From: an uncultured Erysipelotrichaceae bacterium
GTDB lineage: Bacteria > Bacillota_I > Bacilli_A > RF39 > UBA660
Assembly: GCA_902768065.1 (NCBI GenBank)
Contig: CACXJP010000050.1
Location: forward strand, 1 to 23,057
Direction: 5' to 3'
DNA length: 23,057 bases
The notes beneath the pieces were generated by a model. The model ran no database searches. It worked only from the letters and a program-made list of their open reading frames with translations, and was not told where the DNA came from. The translations under genes and the position numbers were made by a program. Shown here piece after piece: positions 8,692 to 15,130 of the stretch. Position 1 is the first letter of the stretch, and each line of letters starts with the position of its first letter.

Positions 8692-8971
8692 AACAATCAG
8701 AACTGATTTAATTCGTCCAGAATGTGGCTGTATATTTCCTATAATGAGAAGAGAATGCAATCAAAAGAAAGCTTTTCATAGAAAATATTTATACTGTCCC
8801 ACATGCAAAAAAACAACTAATCAACTAGAGATGAAAGAGTATGATAAATTACTTGAAACGATTGACAGAAAAGAAGATGCATCAATGACAGAAGATGAAA
8901 AGAAAGTATATAAACTTTTAAAAAAAAGAAGTGATAACAATGAAAGTAGAGGAACTACTAGTATTTGGTAA
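8684..8971 (+). CDS. Small cysteine-rich, probable zinc-binding protein, unknown function
   Basis: A GTG start at 8684 overlaps the end of prfA and is preceded at six bases by AAGGAG (8672-8677); the open frame extends back to 8636, but only this site has a Shine-Dalgarno. The product is 95 residues. The first half has C14-G-C16, C25, H32 and C38-P-T-C41, consistent with a zinc ribbon or treble-clef-like site. The second half is a charged helical segment rich in K and E (EKKVYKLLKKRSDNNES). The 3' end overlaps the start of prmC by 32 bases, so all three genes are tightly packed. I do not recognise the family. Its position between release factor 1 and its methyltransferase hints at a translation-related role, but that is inference only. 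Confidence 0.7.
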   Translation: MSKTIRTDLIRPECGCIFPIMRRECNQKKAFHRKYLYCPTCKKTTNQLEMKEYDKLLETIDRKEDASMTEDEKKVYKLLKKRSDNNESRGTTSIW

Positions 8972-9764
8972 GCAACATATTCATTCGGATTTTGCAAAAA
9001 TACTTTTAGCGGAACTTATAGAAAAAAATCCATTAGAATTACTTAACTATTTAAATGAAATAGTTGATGAAGAAAAAGTAGAACAATATAAAAAAGAGGT
9101 ACTCGCAATGGAAAAAGGAGTACCTTTACAATATGCATTAGGCTATGTTAATTTTTATGGTATTAAATATTATATAGATAACAGGGTTTTAATACCAAGA
9201 TTTGAAACAGAAGAACTAGTAGAAAACACTATTAAGTACATTAATAAATATTTCACAGAACCTGTTGATATAGTAGATTTAGGCTGTGGTAGTGGAGCAA
9301 TAGGATTGACTTTAGAAAAAAAAGTATCCACAAAAACTGTGGATTTAATAGATATTAGTAAAGATGCTTTAGAAGTTACCCACAAAAACTGTGGAAACTT
9401 AAAATCATATGCTAATATTATAGAAAATGATTTTCTAAATAATATTGAAAAAAAGTATGATGTAATAATAAGCAATCCGCCTTATATTAAAAATAATGAA
9501 CCAATAGAACAAATAGTAGAAGAAAATGAACCGCATTTAGCATTATATGCAGGAGAAGATGGTCTAGATTGCTATAGAAAAATATTATCCGATATTAGGA
9601 AAAATATGAAAGACAAATGTCTAATAGCATTTGAAATAGGATATGAACAGGGAGAACCAATAAAAGAATTAATATCTAAATATTTAGATTCTGTAAAAGT
9701 AGAAATAAAAAAAGACTTATCAGAAAAAGACAGAATGATTTTTATTTTTAAAGGAATTGAATAA
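8940..9764 (+). CDS. prmC: Peptide chain release factor N5-glutamine methyltransferase
   Basis: A 274-residue SAM-dependent methyltransferase that modifies the GGQ glutamine of release factors. The start is taken at ATG 8940 (MKVEELLVFGKQ fits the family start); a GTG at 8931 is an alternative. The N-terminal helical domain is followed by VNFYGIKYYIDNRVLIPRFETEELVE, the SAM-binding motif I DLGCGSGAIGLTL and the catalytic N179-P-P-Y loop (SNPPYIKNNEP). It lies in an operon with its substrate gene prfA. Inside the gene are two copies of a 16-base palindromic sequence in different reading frames (see repeat entry). A terminator-like hairpin follows. Confidence 0.95.
   Translation: MKVEELLVFGKQHIHSDFAKILLAELIEKNPLELLNYLNEIVDEEKVEQYKKEVLAMEKGVPLQYALGYVNFYGIKYYIDNRVLIPRFETEELVENTIKYINKYFTEPVDIVDLGCGSGAIGLTLEKKVSTKTVDLIDISKDALEVTHKNCGNLKSYANIIENDFLNNIEKKYDVIISNPPYIKNNEPIEQIVEENEPHLALYAGEDGLDCYRKILSDIRKNMKDKCLIAFEIGYEQGEPIKELISKYLDSVKVEIKKDLSEKDRMIFIFKGIE
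9327..9395 (+). repeat. Two copies of CCACAAAAACTGTGGA inside prmC
   Basis: The 16-base sequence occurs at 9328-9343 and 9380-9395. Each copy is an inverted repeat (CCACA / TGTGG with a short loop). The copies are 52 bases apart and therefore read in different frames (STKTVD versus HKNCG), so protein-level duplication does not explain them. The flanking first copy, TATCCACA...TGTGGATT, resembles two head-to-head DnaA boxes. Confidence 0.6.
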
Positions 9765-9772
9765 ATAATAAG

Positions 9773-9811
9773 AATTCTCACCATAATTAATATGAAAGTG
9801 AGGATTTTTTT
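9773..9811 (+). terminator. prmC terminator whose 3' arm carries the spoIIR Shine-Dalgarno
   Basis: AATTCTCAC (9773-9781) pairs with GTGAGGATT (9798-9806) with one G-U, loop of 16 bases, followed by a seven-T run that ends exactly at the ATG of spoIIR. GTGAGGA is the only Shine-Dalgarno-like sequence before spoIIR. Confidence 0.65.
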
Positions 9812-10297
9812 ATGAAAAAAATAATAGTAATAATATCAATTATAATAGTAGTATTATGTCTTAATAAAAAAAACTATTTTGAAGAAGAAACAATTAGATT
9901 CAGAATAATAGCAAATAGTGATAATGTAAAAGATCAACAATTAAAAAAGGAGATAATAAATGAGATCTCAAATGATTTAATAAATAATAAAGTAAAGAAT
10001 ATAGAACAAGAAAGAGAATATATAATAAATAAAATACCTACATTTGAGAAAAAAATAAAATCAAAAACAAATAACTATACAATCAATTATGGAAATAATC
10101 ATTTTCCAGAAAAGACATCAAATGGTAAGACATATAAAGAAGGAGAATATGAATCACTAGTAATAACACTAGGTGAAGGTAAAGGAAAAAATTTTTGGTG
10201 TATTTTATTTCCGCCAATATGTAGAATAGATGAGGAAGACAGAGAAAATATAGAATATAAATCATTTATAAAAGAAGTCATAAACAAGATTTTATAA
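9812..10297 (+). CDS. spoIIR: Stage II sporulation protein R
   Basis: A 161-residue protein with an N-terminal signal or anchor helix (about residues 2-18). In Bacillus SpoIIR is made in the forespore, secreted into the intermembrane space and triggers SpoIIGA to activate pro-sigma-E in the mother cell. Family signatures are IRFRIIANSDNVKDQQLK near the N-terminus, and in the C-terminal half the segments INYGNNHFPEK, Y..GEYESLVITLGEGKGKNFWC and ILFPPICRID. Order prfA-prmC-spoIIR is the same as in Bacillus. Shorter than the B. subtilis protein, but all recognisable blocks are present. No promoter was identified; a sigma-F site was not convincing by eye. Confidence 0.92.
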   Translation: MKKIIVIISIIIVVLCLNKKNYFEEETIRFRIIANSDNVKDQQLKKEIINEISNDLINNKVKNIEQEREYIINKIPTFEKKIKSKTNNYTINYGNNHFPEKTSNGKTYKEGEYESLVITLGEGKGKNFWCILFPPICRIDEEDRENIEYKSFIKEVINKIL

Positions 10298-10356
10298 CAT
10301 ATTATTATTAGTAAGCAAAACTTTACAGGAAATTTACAAATATGTCACCTATATAA

Positions 10357-10385
10357 TTGACAAAAAAATATATATTACTTATGAT
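10357..10385 (+). promoter_or_regulatory. Sigma-A promoter of murA
   Basis: TTGACA at 10357-10362, a 17-base spacer, TATGAT at 10380-10385: the best canonical vegetative promoter in the window. The murA start lies 49 bases downstream of the -10 box. Confidence 0.75.
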
Positions 10386-10434
10386 AAGGTTGAGAAAGAA
10401 GAAAATGTAATAAAACTTGTTTGGAGGAATAAAA

Positions 10435-11688
10435 ATGAAAATAATGGAAATTGAAGGCGGAAATGAATTAACTGGAACTATTAGAATAAGTGGTGCTAAG
10501 AACGCAACAGTTGCCTTAATTCCCGCTGCAATTTTAACAGATGAGGAAGCAACTATTTGTAATATTCCAGAAATAACAGATACTGAAGCCTTATGTGATA
10601 TATTAAAAGAATTAAATGTAGGTGTAAAAAGAGCAAGTGAAAGTATAATAATAAATCCATCTGAAATGGAAAATAAAGAAATTAGTGAAAAATTTTCTAA
10701 AAAATTAAGAGCTTCATATTACTTTATGGGTGCTTTATTAGGTAAATATAAAAAAGCTGTAATGTATTTTCCAGGAGGATGTTCAATAGGTGCAAGACCA
10801 ATTGATTTACACCTAAAAGGATTTGAAGCACTAGGTGCAAAAGTAACAAATGATGGAAACAAATATACAGTAGAAGCAGAAGAATTAAAAGGAGCAAATA
10901 TTTATCTAGATATAGCATCTGTTGGTGCAACAATAAATATTATGTTAGCAGCAGTAAAAGCAAAAGGTAAAACAGTTATTGATAATGCTGCTAAAGAACC
11001 AGAAATAGTAAATATTGCAACGTTTTTAAATAATATGGGAGCAAGAATAACTGGAGCAGGAACATCAACAATAAAAATAATAGGTGTTAATCATTTAGGA
11101 AAATGTTTCCATGAAGTAATTCCTGATAGAATTGAGGCAGGAACATATGTTATCATTGGAGCTTTATGTGGAAATCCATTAAAGATAGACAATGTAATTC
11201 CAGAACATATTGAAGCATTATTATCAAAATTAGAAGAAGCTGGAGTATCTCTTGAAGTAGGAGCTGATTATGTACTTGTTCAAAAACAAGACCATTATAA
11301 GGCCGTAGATATAAAAACAGCAGTATATCCTGGCTTTGCAACAGACCTTCAACAACCGTTTACAGTACTACAAACACAAAGTACAGGTAAATCAAAAACA
11401 ACAGAAACAATTTGGGAAAATAGATTTATGCATATTCCATATCTAAGAGCATTAGGTTCAGATATCTCAGTAAAAAATCAAACAGCAACAATTGTAGGAC
11501 CTTCTAAATTAGTGGGATGTGAAGTAGTTGCAACAGACTTAAGAGCAGGAGCAGCAATGGTAGTCGCAGGACTAAGAGCCGAAGGAAAAACAACAATAAC
11601 AAATGTAGAACATATTTTAAGAGGATATGAACAAATAGTAGAAAAACTTACTGAGGTAGGTGCTAAAATAAGTATTAAAGAAATATAA
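10435..11688 (+). CDS. murA: UDP-N-acetylglucosamine 1-carboxyvinyltransferase
   Basis: A 417-residue enolpyruvyl transferase that performs the first committed step of peptidoglycan precursor synthesis (PEP plus UDP-GlcNAc). ATG 10435 is chosen because GGAGG lies at 10423-10427; an upstream in-frame TTG at 10417 lacks a site. Substrate-binding K22-N23 are in ISGAKNATVALIPAA. The catalytic loop is PGGCSIGARPIDLH with Cys116, the residue targeted by fosfomycin, so this copy is of the sensitive cysteine type. Further conserved segments are PDRIEAGTY, YPGFATDLQQPF, and ATDLRAGAAMVVAGL. Length is normal. Own strong promoter and own terminator. Confidence 0.96.
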   Translation: MKIMEIEGGNELTGTIRISGAKNATVALIPAAILTDEEATICNIPEITDTEALCDILKELNVGVKRASESIIINPSEMENKEISEKFSKKLRASYYFMGALLGKYKKAVMYFPGGCSIGARPIDLHLKGFEALGAKVTNDGNKYTVEAEELKGANIYLDIASVGATINIMLAAVKAKGKTVIDNAAKEPEIVNIATFLNNMGARITGAGTSTIKIIGVNHLGKCFHEVIPDRIEAGTYVIIGALCGNPLKIDNVIPEHIEALLSKLEEAGVSLEVGADYVLVQKQDHYKAVDIKTAVYPGFATDLQQPFTVLQTQSTGKSKTTETIWENRFMHIPYLRALGSDISVKNQTATIVGPSKLVGCEVVATDLRAGAAMVVAGLRAEGKTTITNVEHILRGYEQIVEKLTEVGAKISIKEI

Positions 11689-11711
11689 TTAAGTATATTT
11701 CTTTTTTTTTT
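11677..11711 (+). terminator. murA terminator overlapping the stop codon
   Basis: AAAGAAATATA (11677-11687) and TATATTTCTTT (11694-11704) are exact reverse complements around ATTAAG, followed by a T-tract. The TAA stop at 11686-11688 spans the arm-loop boundary. A second nine-T tract (11713-11721) runs directly into the GGAGG of the next gene. Confidence 0.8.
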
Positions 11712-11730
11712 CTTTTTTTTTGGAGGTTAA

Positions 11731-12414
11731 ATGAATAAATTTATAAAATTGATTTCTCTAATTATAATTAGTTTATCTGTATATATTATTTATAATAAGA
11801 CTAATAATAGTTGTTATAAAATAACTAATATTGGAGATAAATTATCACTAGGAGTAGATAACAACATAATAGAAAAAGGATATATTGATTATTATAAAGA
11901 TTATATTAAACAAGAAAAAAAGAAAGTAATAATAGATAATTCATATTCTAATAAAAGCCAAACACTAAATAATACTCTCTTATTAATAAGAAATAATTCG
12001 GAAATCAAAAGAAAAATAATAGAATCAAATCTAATAATTATAACACTTGGTTATAATGATTTAATATATAGTATAAATACAGAAGAGAAAAAAGATCCAA
12101 AAACAATGAAAAAGATTATTAAGGAAATAAATAATGATTATAATATGTTAATAAATGAAATAAATAAATATTATCACAAAGATATATTAGTCATAGGATA
12201 TTATAAAAACTATAATGATGATTTTATAAATAAAGGAGTAGTCGAATTAAACAAAATTCTAGAAAAAAACAAAAATATATATTATATAGATACCTATAAT
12301 ACATTAAACAATAGAGAAAAATACTTTAATAATTTAAACAGTTATTATCCAAACAGCAGAGGACATTTTGAAATAACAAAGAAAATAATTAGTAAAACAC
12401 TTGAAATTTCTTAA
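11731..12414 (+). CDS. SGNH/GDSL-hydrolase-like membrane-anchored protein, probably catalytically inactive
   Basis: A 227-residue protein with one N-terminal membrane helix (about residues 5-22), so the rest likely faces outside. The layout follows extracellular SGNH (GDSL-type) esterases: block I is NIGDKLSLG, block III is ITLGYNDL (G-x-N-D), and the C-terminal block is YYPNSRGHFEI. Compared with the family pattern GDSLS and DxxHPN..GH, the nucleophile serine is a lysine and the catalytic histidine position reads tyrosine; the block II glycine is also not evident. By eye this suggests a pseudo-enzyme, although a histidine three residues further could be misaligned. Composition is very AT-rich (N, K, I, Y). 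Shine-Dalgarno GGAGG at 11722. It occupies the place between murA and rpmE where Bacillus has rho. Confidence 0.65.
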   Translation: MNKFIKLISLIIISLSVYIIYNKTNNSCYKITNIGDKLSLGVDNNIIEKGYIDYYKDYIKQEKKKVIIDNSYSNKSQTLNNTLLLIRNNSEIKRKIIESNLIIITLGYNDLIYSINTEEKKDPKTMKKIIKEINNDYNMLINEINKYYHKDILVIGYYKNYNDDFINKGVVELNKILEKNKNIYYIDTYNTLNNREKYFNNLNSYYPNSRGHFEITKKIISKTLEIS

Positions 12415-12424
12415 ATTATTTGTT

Positions 12425-12466
12425 ATAGTAATAACGCGTTTAATTACTATGACAAGCAATTTGTCA
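12425..12466 (+). promoter_or_regulatory. Two-hairpin leader upstream of rpmE, possible ribosomal-protein leader
   Basis: Two consecutive hairpins precede the rpmE Shine-Dalgarno (GGAAGGAG, 12471-12478): ATAGTAAT / ATTACTAT (12425-12432 and 12443-12450) with a ten-base loop, then TGACAA / TTGTCA (12450-12455 and 12461-12466) around GCAAT. Neither is followed by a T-tract, so they do not look like terminators. L31 leader RNAs with autoregulation are known in bacteria; membership of a known class cannot be judged here. Confidence 0.45.
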
Positions 12467-12485
12467 TGGCGGAAGGAGAGATAGA

Positions 12486-12618
12486 ATGAAAACAGGAATT
12501 CATCCAGAAGGCAGAATGTCATCCATTCTATACAGGAAAACAAAGTAGAGCTTCACGTGCAGGTCGTGTTGATAAATTTAACAAAAAATATGGATTTGAT
12601 AAAAAAGCTGCTGAATAA
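12486..12618 (+). pseudogene. rpmE: 50S ribosomal protein L31, internal out-of-frame deletion
   Basis: ATG 12486 begins MKTGIHPE, the L31 N-terminus, in one frame. From 12514 the next frame reads [20 protein letters not shown] and then [14 protein letters not shown] up to TAA at 12616, the L31 C-terminus. The roughly 26 residues between, including the first Cys pair of the zinc-type L31 and the beta-strand region, are missing, and the two parts are one base out of register. Read straight from the ATG the product would end after 20 residues (TAG at 12546). Leader hairpins, Shine-Dalgarno and terminator are intact, so this is either a very recent deletion or an assembly error. No other rpmE copy is in the window. 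Confidence 0.85.
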
Positions 12619-12632
12619 TATGCAGCTTTTTT
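12601..12632 (+). terminator. rpmE terminator with stop codon in the loop
   Basis: AAAAAAGCTGC (12601-12611) and GCAGCTTTTTT (12622-12632) pair perfectly around a ten-base loop that contains the TAA stop. The arm encodes the last lysines and alanines. Confidence 0.85.
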
Positions 12633-12642
12633 CTATGTATTA

Positions 12643-12651
12643 TGTTATAAT
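12643..12651 (+). promoter_or_regulatory. Extended -10 promoter for rpiB-ywzB
   Basis: TGTTATAAT starts 11 bases after the rpmE terminator and 25 bases before the rpiB ATG. Confidence 0.65.
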
Positions 12652-12675
12652 CTAGATAGATAAAGGAGATTAATT

Positions 12676-13119
12676 ATGAGAATTGGATTTGCAAGCGATC
12701 ATAGGGGATATGATTTAAAAAATAAGTTAATTGATTATTTAGAAGCAGAAGGATATGAAATAGAAGATTGTGGATCATTTAGTGAAGAATCAACTGATTA
12801 TCCTGATTATGCATTTAAATTAGGTGATATAGTTGTTAAAAAAGAAGTGGATTTTGGTGTAGCAATATGTGGATCTGGTATAGGAATAAGCATAGCATGT
12901 AACAAAGTAAAAGGTATTCGTTGTGCAAAAGTAAGTAATGTTGAAGAAGCAATAGCTACAAGAATAGATAATGATTCCAACATAGTAGCTTTTGGAGAAA
13001 AAATGCCATTAGAAACAGCAAAAGAAATAGTAACAACATTCTTCAATACACCAACATCAACAGAAGAAAAACATGTAAGAAGAAGAAATAAGATAAAAGA
13101 ATATGAGGAAAATAACTAA
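12676..13119 (+). CDS. rpiB: Ribose 5-phosphate isomerase B
   Basis: A 147-residue RpiB/LacAB-family isomerase that interconverts ribose 5-phosphate and ribulose 5-phosphate in the pentose phosphate pathway. Signatures are ASDHRGYDLK at the N-terminus, TDYPDYA, the catalytic-cysteine loop AICGSGIGISIACNK, the NxxN-like DNDSNIVAFGEK, and the phosphate-binding HVRRRNKI near the C-terminus. AAGGAG precedes the ATG. Its TAA overlaps the ATG of the next gene (TAATG), so the two are coupled. Intact and of normal length. Confidence 0.93.
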   Translation: MRIGFASDHRGYDLKNKLIDYLEAEGYEIEDCGSFSEESTDYPDYAFKLGDIVVKKEVDFGVAICGSGIGISIACNKVKGIRCAKVSNVEEAIATRIDNDSNIVAFGEKMPLETAKEIVTTFFNTPTSTEEKHVRRRNKIKEYEENN

Positions 13120-13319
13120 TGACATTTAAGTTTATTTTATATTTCGCAGTAACAATAATAGTAATATGGACAATGGATACTATTAATATTAATGCTTTAT
13201 TTAAAAAGAATGTAAATCCACTACAAGCAAAAATTTTTTATTTCTTATTAGGTATATCAATGGTATATTTAGTAACAAATTTCTTCTTGGATATTATTAA
13301 TTCAGTAAATATTTTATAA
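13119..13319 (+). CDS. ywzB: DUF1146 (YwzB-type) small membrane protein
   Basis: A 66-residue protein with two membrane helices (about residues 3-20 and 38-60). The connecting segment INALFKKNVNPLQAKIFYFLLGISMVYLVTNFFLD matches the DUF1146/YwzB pattern (xLFKKNxxxQARxLYxLLxIxxGxxVSNFFLD). Function unknown. In Bacillus ywzB lies near spoIIQ and mbl-type genes; here spoIIQ and mbl follow directly, so the neighbourhood is conserved. Overlaps rpiB by one base. Confidence 0.8.
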   Translation: MTFKFILYFAVTIIVIWTMDTININALFKKNVNPLQAKIFYFLLGISMVYLVTNFFLDIINSVNIL

Positions 13320-13344
13320 AAGGATGTATAAATCCTTTTTTTTT
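13319..13344 (+). terminator. Terminator after rpiB-ywzB
   Basis: AAAGGAT (13319-13325) and ATCCTTT (13332-13338) are exact reverse complements around GTATAA, followed by T's to 13344. The stem begins in the last base of the ywzB stop codon. Confidence 0.8.
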
Positions 13345-13370
13345 GTAAATAAATAAAATGAGGTGAAACA

Positions 13371-13985
13371 ATGAAAAGAAAAATCAAATTAAAGCTTCCA
13401 TTCTTCATTTTATTAATTGCATTAGTACCAACAATTCTATTTTCACTAAGTTCTTTAAAAAATAAAGAAAAGGATCACAAGAAACCAGATATTATAGAAG
13501 AATCTCAAATATACTATCCTGTGATTAATGAGGATAATAATATTATTTATCCATATTCAAATGAATCTGTAAAGATTGGAAAAAGTTATTATGACTATAG
13601 GGCTGAAGAACAAAAACAAGAAGAATCATTAATAATGCATGATAATACATATTATCAAAATACAGGAATAGATTTTACTGCAAAAGATTCATTTGATGTA
13701 TTAGCAATCGCAAATGGAACTGTTACAAGTGTTAAAGAGGATAATGCTACAGGTAAAACTATAGAAATTAAACATGATAATGGATTAATTTCTATATATC
13801 AAAGTCTTAGTGAAGTAAATGTTAAAAAAGATGATATTGTTTCCCAAGCACAAATAATAGGAAAAAGTGGGACAAACGAATTAGATAAAGAACTAGGAAA
13901 TCATCTACATTTAGAAATATATGAGAATGGCATATCGGTAAATCCGGAAATGTATTTAGGAAAACCATATGAAAAGAAGAACTAA
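13371..13985 (+). CDS. spoIIQ: SpoIIQ-like M23/LytM-domain protein
   Basis: A 204-residue protein with one N-terminal membrane helix (about residues 9-28), a linker, and a LytM (peptidase M23) domain at about residues 85-195. In Bacillus SpoIIQ sits in the forespore membrane and binds mother-cell SpoIIIAH to form the engulfment channel. The first M23 metal motif HxGxD reads N97-T-G-I-D101, so the histidine is lost, while the C-terminal H178-x-H180 (NHLHLEI) remains. Degenerate LytM is also known for B. subtilis SpoIIQ, so the domain probably acts as a binding module. The position before mbl supports SpoIIQ over a generic M23 endopeptidase. AGGTGA precedes the ATG. Confidence 0.8.
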   Translation: MKRKIKLKLPFFILLIALVPTILFSLSSLKNKEKDHKKPDIIEESQIYYPVINEDNNIIYPYSNESVKIGKSYYDYRAEEQKQEESLIMHDNTYYQNTGIDFTAKDSFDVLAIANGTVTSVKEDNATGKTIEIKHDNGLISIYQSLSEVNVKKDDIVSQAQIIGKSGTNELDKELGNHLHLEIYENGISVNPEMYLGKPYEKKN

Positions 13986-13999
13986 ATCTTCTTTTTTTT
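13972..13999 (+). terminator. spoIIQ terminator with stop codon in the loop
   Basis: AAAAGAAGA (13972-13980) pairs exactly with TCTTCTTTT (13987-13995) around ACTAAA, which holds the TAA stop; the T-tract runs to 13999. Confidence 0.8.
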
Positions 14000-14038
14000 A
14001 TAAAAAGTAATTTATTTAATAATAAAAGAATAAATATA

Positions 14039-14047
14039 TGATAGAAT
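14039..14047 (+). promoter_or_regulatory. Probable extended -10 promoter for mbl
   Basis: TGATAGAAT (TGn plus TAGAAT, one mismatch) 21 bases upstream of the mbl ATG. The same nine bases occur upstream of the cold-shock gene. Confidence 0.5.
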
Positions 14048-14068
14048 ATTTAATGGAGGGAATGAATT

Positions 14069-15067
14069 ATGCTAGCAAGAGACATAGGGATAGATTTAGG
14101 AACAGCAAACGTATTAATTTATATAAAAGGACAGGGAATAGTTCTAAATGAACCAAGCGTAGTTGCTGTTGAGACAGAAACAAAAAAAGTAATTGCAGTA
14201 GGAACAGAAGCAAATGAAATGCTTGGAAGAACGCCAGGAAAAGTAAAAGCAATAAAGCCAATGAAAGATGGTGTAATAGCAGATTTCGAATTAACTGAGA
14301 TAATGCTTAATGAATTCATTAATAAGGTAAAGGCAAGAAGACTCTTTACAAGACCAAGAGTACTAATTTGCTGTCCAACAAATATAACCCCCGTAGAAAA
14401 AAATGCAATAATAGAAGCAGCAGAGAGAACTGGCGCTAGAAAGGTTTATCTAGAAGAAGAACCAAAGGTTGCAGCAATTGGAGCCGGAATGGATATCTCA
14501 AAACCTGTTGCAAATATGGTGTTAGATATTGGAGGAGGAACAACAGATATAGCAATATTATCACTTAATGGAATAGTTAATTCTTCTTCTATAAGAATTG
14601 CTGGTAATGCAATGGATAAAGATATTATTAGATATATAAGAGAAAAATATAAATTATTAATAGGTGATGCAACAGCAGAGGATATTAAAATAAATTTTGC
14701 TAATGTATATAAACCAAACAAAAAAACAAAAAGAGAAGTTAAAGGAAGAAATTTAATAACAGGACTTCCTTCGATAATTGAAATAAATCAAGAAGAAGTA
14801 AAAGAAGCACTTATGGAAAGCTTAACAAAGATAATAAAAGCCACAAAAAAAGTATTAGAAGATACATCACCAGAATTATCCGCAGATATTGTGGAAAAAG
14901 GAATTATACTAACAGGTGGTGGAGCGCTTCTAAATGGACTTATTGAATTGTTAGAAGAAGAATTAACAATACCTGTATTGATTGCTGATACTCCATTAAC
15001 ATGTGTTGCAGAAGGAACAGGAATACTTTTAAACAATATAAAATTACTTGAAGAAAATCAACAATAA
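14069..15067 (+). CDS. mbl: MreB-family rod-shape actin homologue (Mbl type)
   Basis: A 332-residue bacterial actin that guides lateral wall synthesis from filaments on the membrane. Nucleotide-binding motifs are IGIDLGTANVLIYIKG (phosphate 1, about residues 6-21), VLDIGGGTTDIAIL (phosphate 2, about residues 152-165) and LTGGGALLNGL (adenosine, near residue 285). KPMKDGVIADFE and RVLICCPTNITPVEK are also typical. The beginning LARDIGIDLGTANVLI and position after spoIIQ match B. subtilis Mbl more than MreB; no mreC or mreD is next to it, which also favours Mbl or MreBH over mreB proper. A GGAGGG Shine-Dalgarno precedes the ATG. Confidence 0.92.
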   Translation: MLARDIGIDLGTANVLIYIKGQGIVLNEPSVVAVETETKKVIAVGTEANEMLGRTPGKVKAIKPMKDGVIADFELTEIMLNEFINKVKARRLFTRPRVLICCPTNITPVEKNAIIEAAERTGARKVYLEEEPKVAAIGAGMDISKPVANMVLDIGGGTTDIAILSLNGIVNSSSIRIAGNAMDKDIIRYIREKYKLLIGDATAEDIKINFANVYKPNKKTKREVKGRNLITGLPSIIEINQEEVKEALMESLTKIIKATKKVLEDTSPELSADIVEKGIILTGGGALLNGLIELLEEELTIPVLIADTPLTCVAEGTGILLNNIKLLEENQQ

Positions 15068-15077
15068 GTTGGTTTTT
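15055..15077 (+). terminator. mbl terminator with stop codon in the loop
   Basis: AAATCAAC (15055-15062) pairs with GTTGGTTT (15068-15075), one G-U, around AATAA containing the TAA stop; T-rich tail follows. Confidence 0.65.
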
Positions 15078-15098
15078 CTTTTTATTTAAAATGAAATT

Positions 15099-15107
15099 TG
15101 ATATAAT
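15099..15107 (+). promoter_or_regulatory. Extended -10 promoter for the WecA/TagO-type gene
   Basis: TGATATAAT 24 bases before the ATG at 15131, shortly after the mbl terminator. Confidence 0.6.
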
Positions 15108-15130
15108 CATTGTAAGAAAGAAGTGAAAAT

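Noticed and set aside
14446..14721. Long antisense open frames inside mbl and similar ones inside argS, secA and the PBP gene
   Set aside because: They lie fully within well-supported genes, lack ribosome sites and show low-complexity translations typical of shadow frames.
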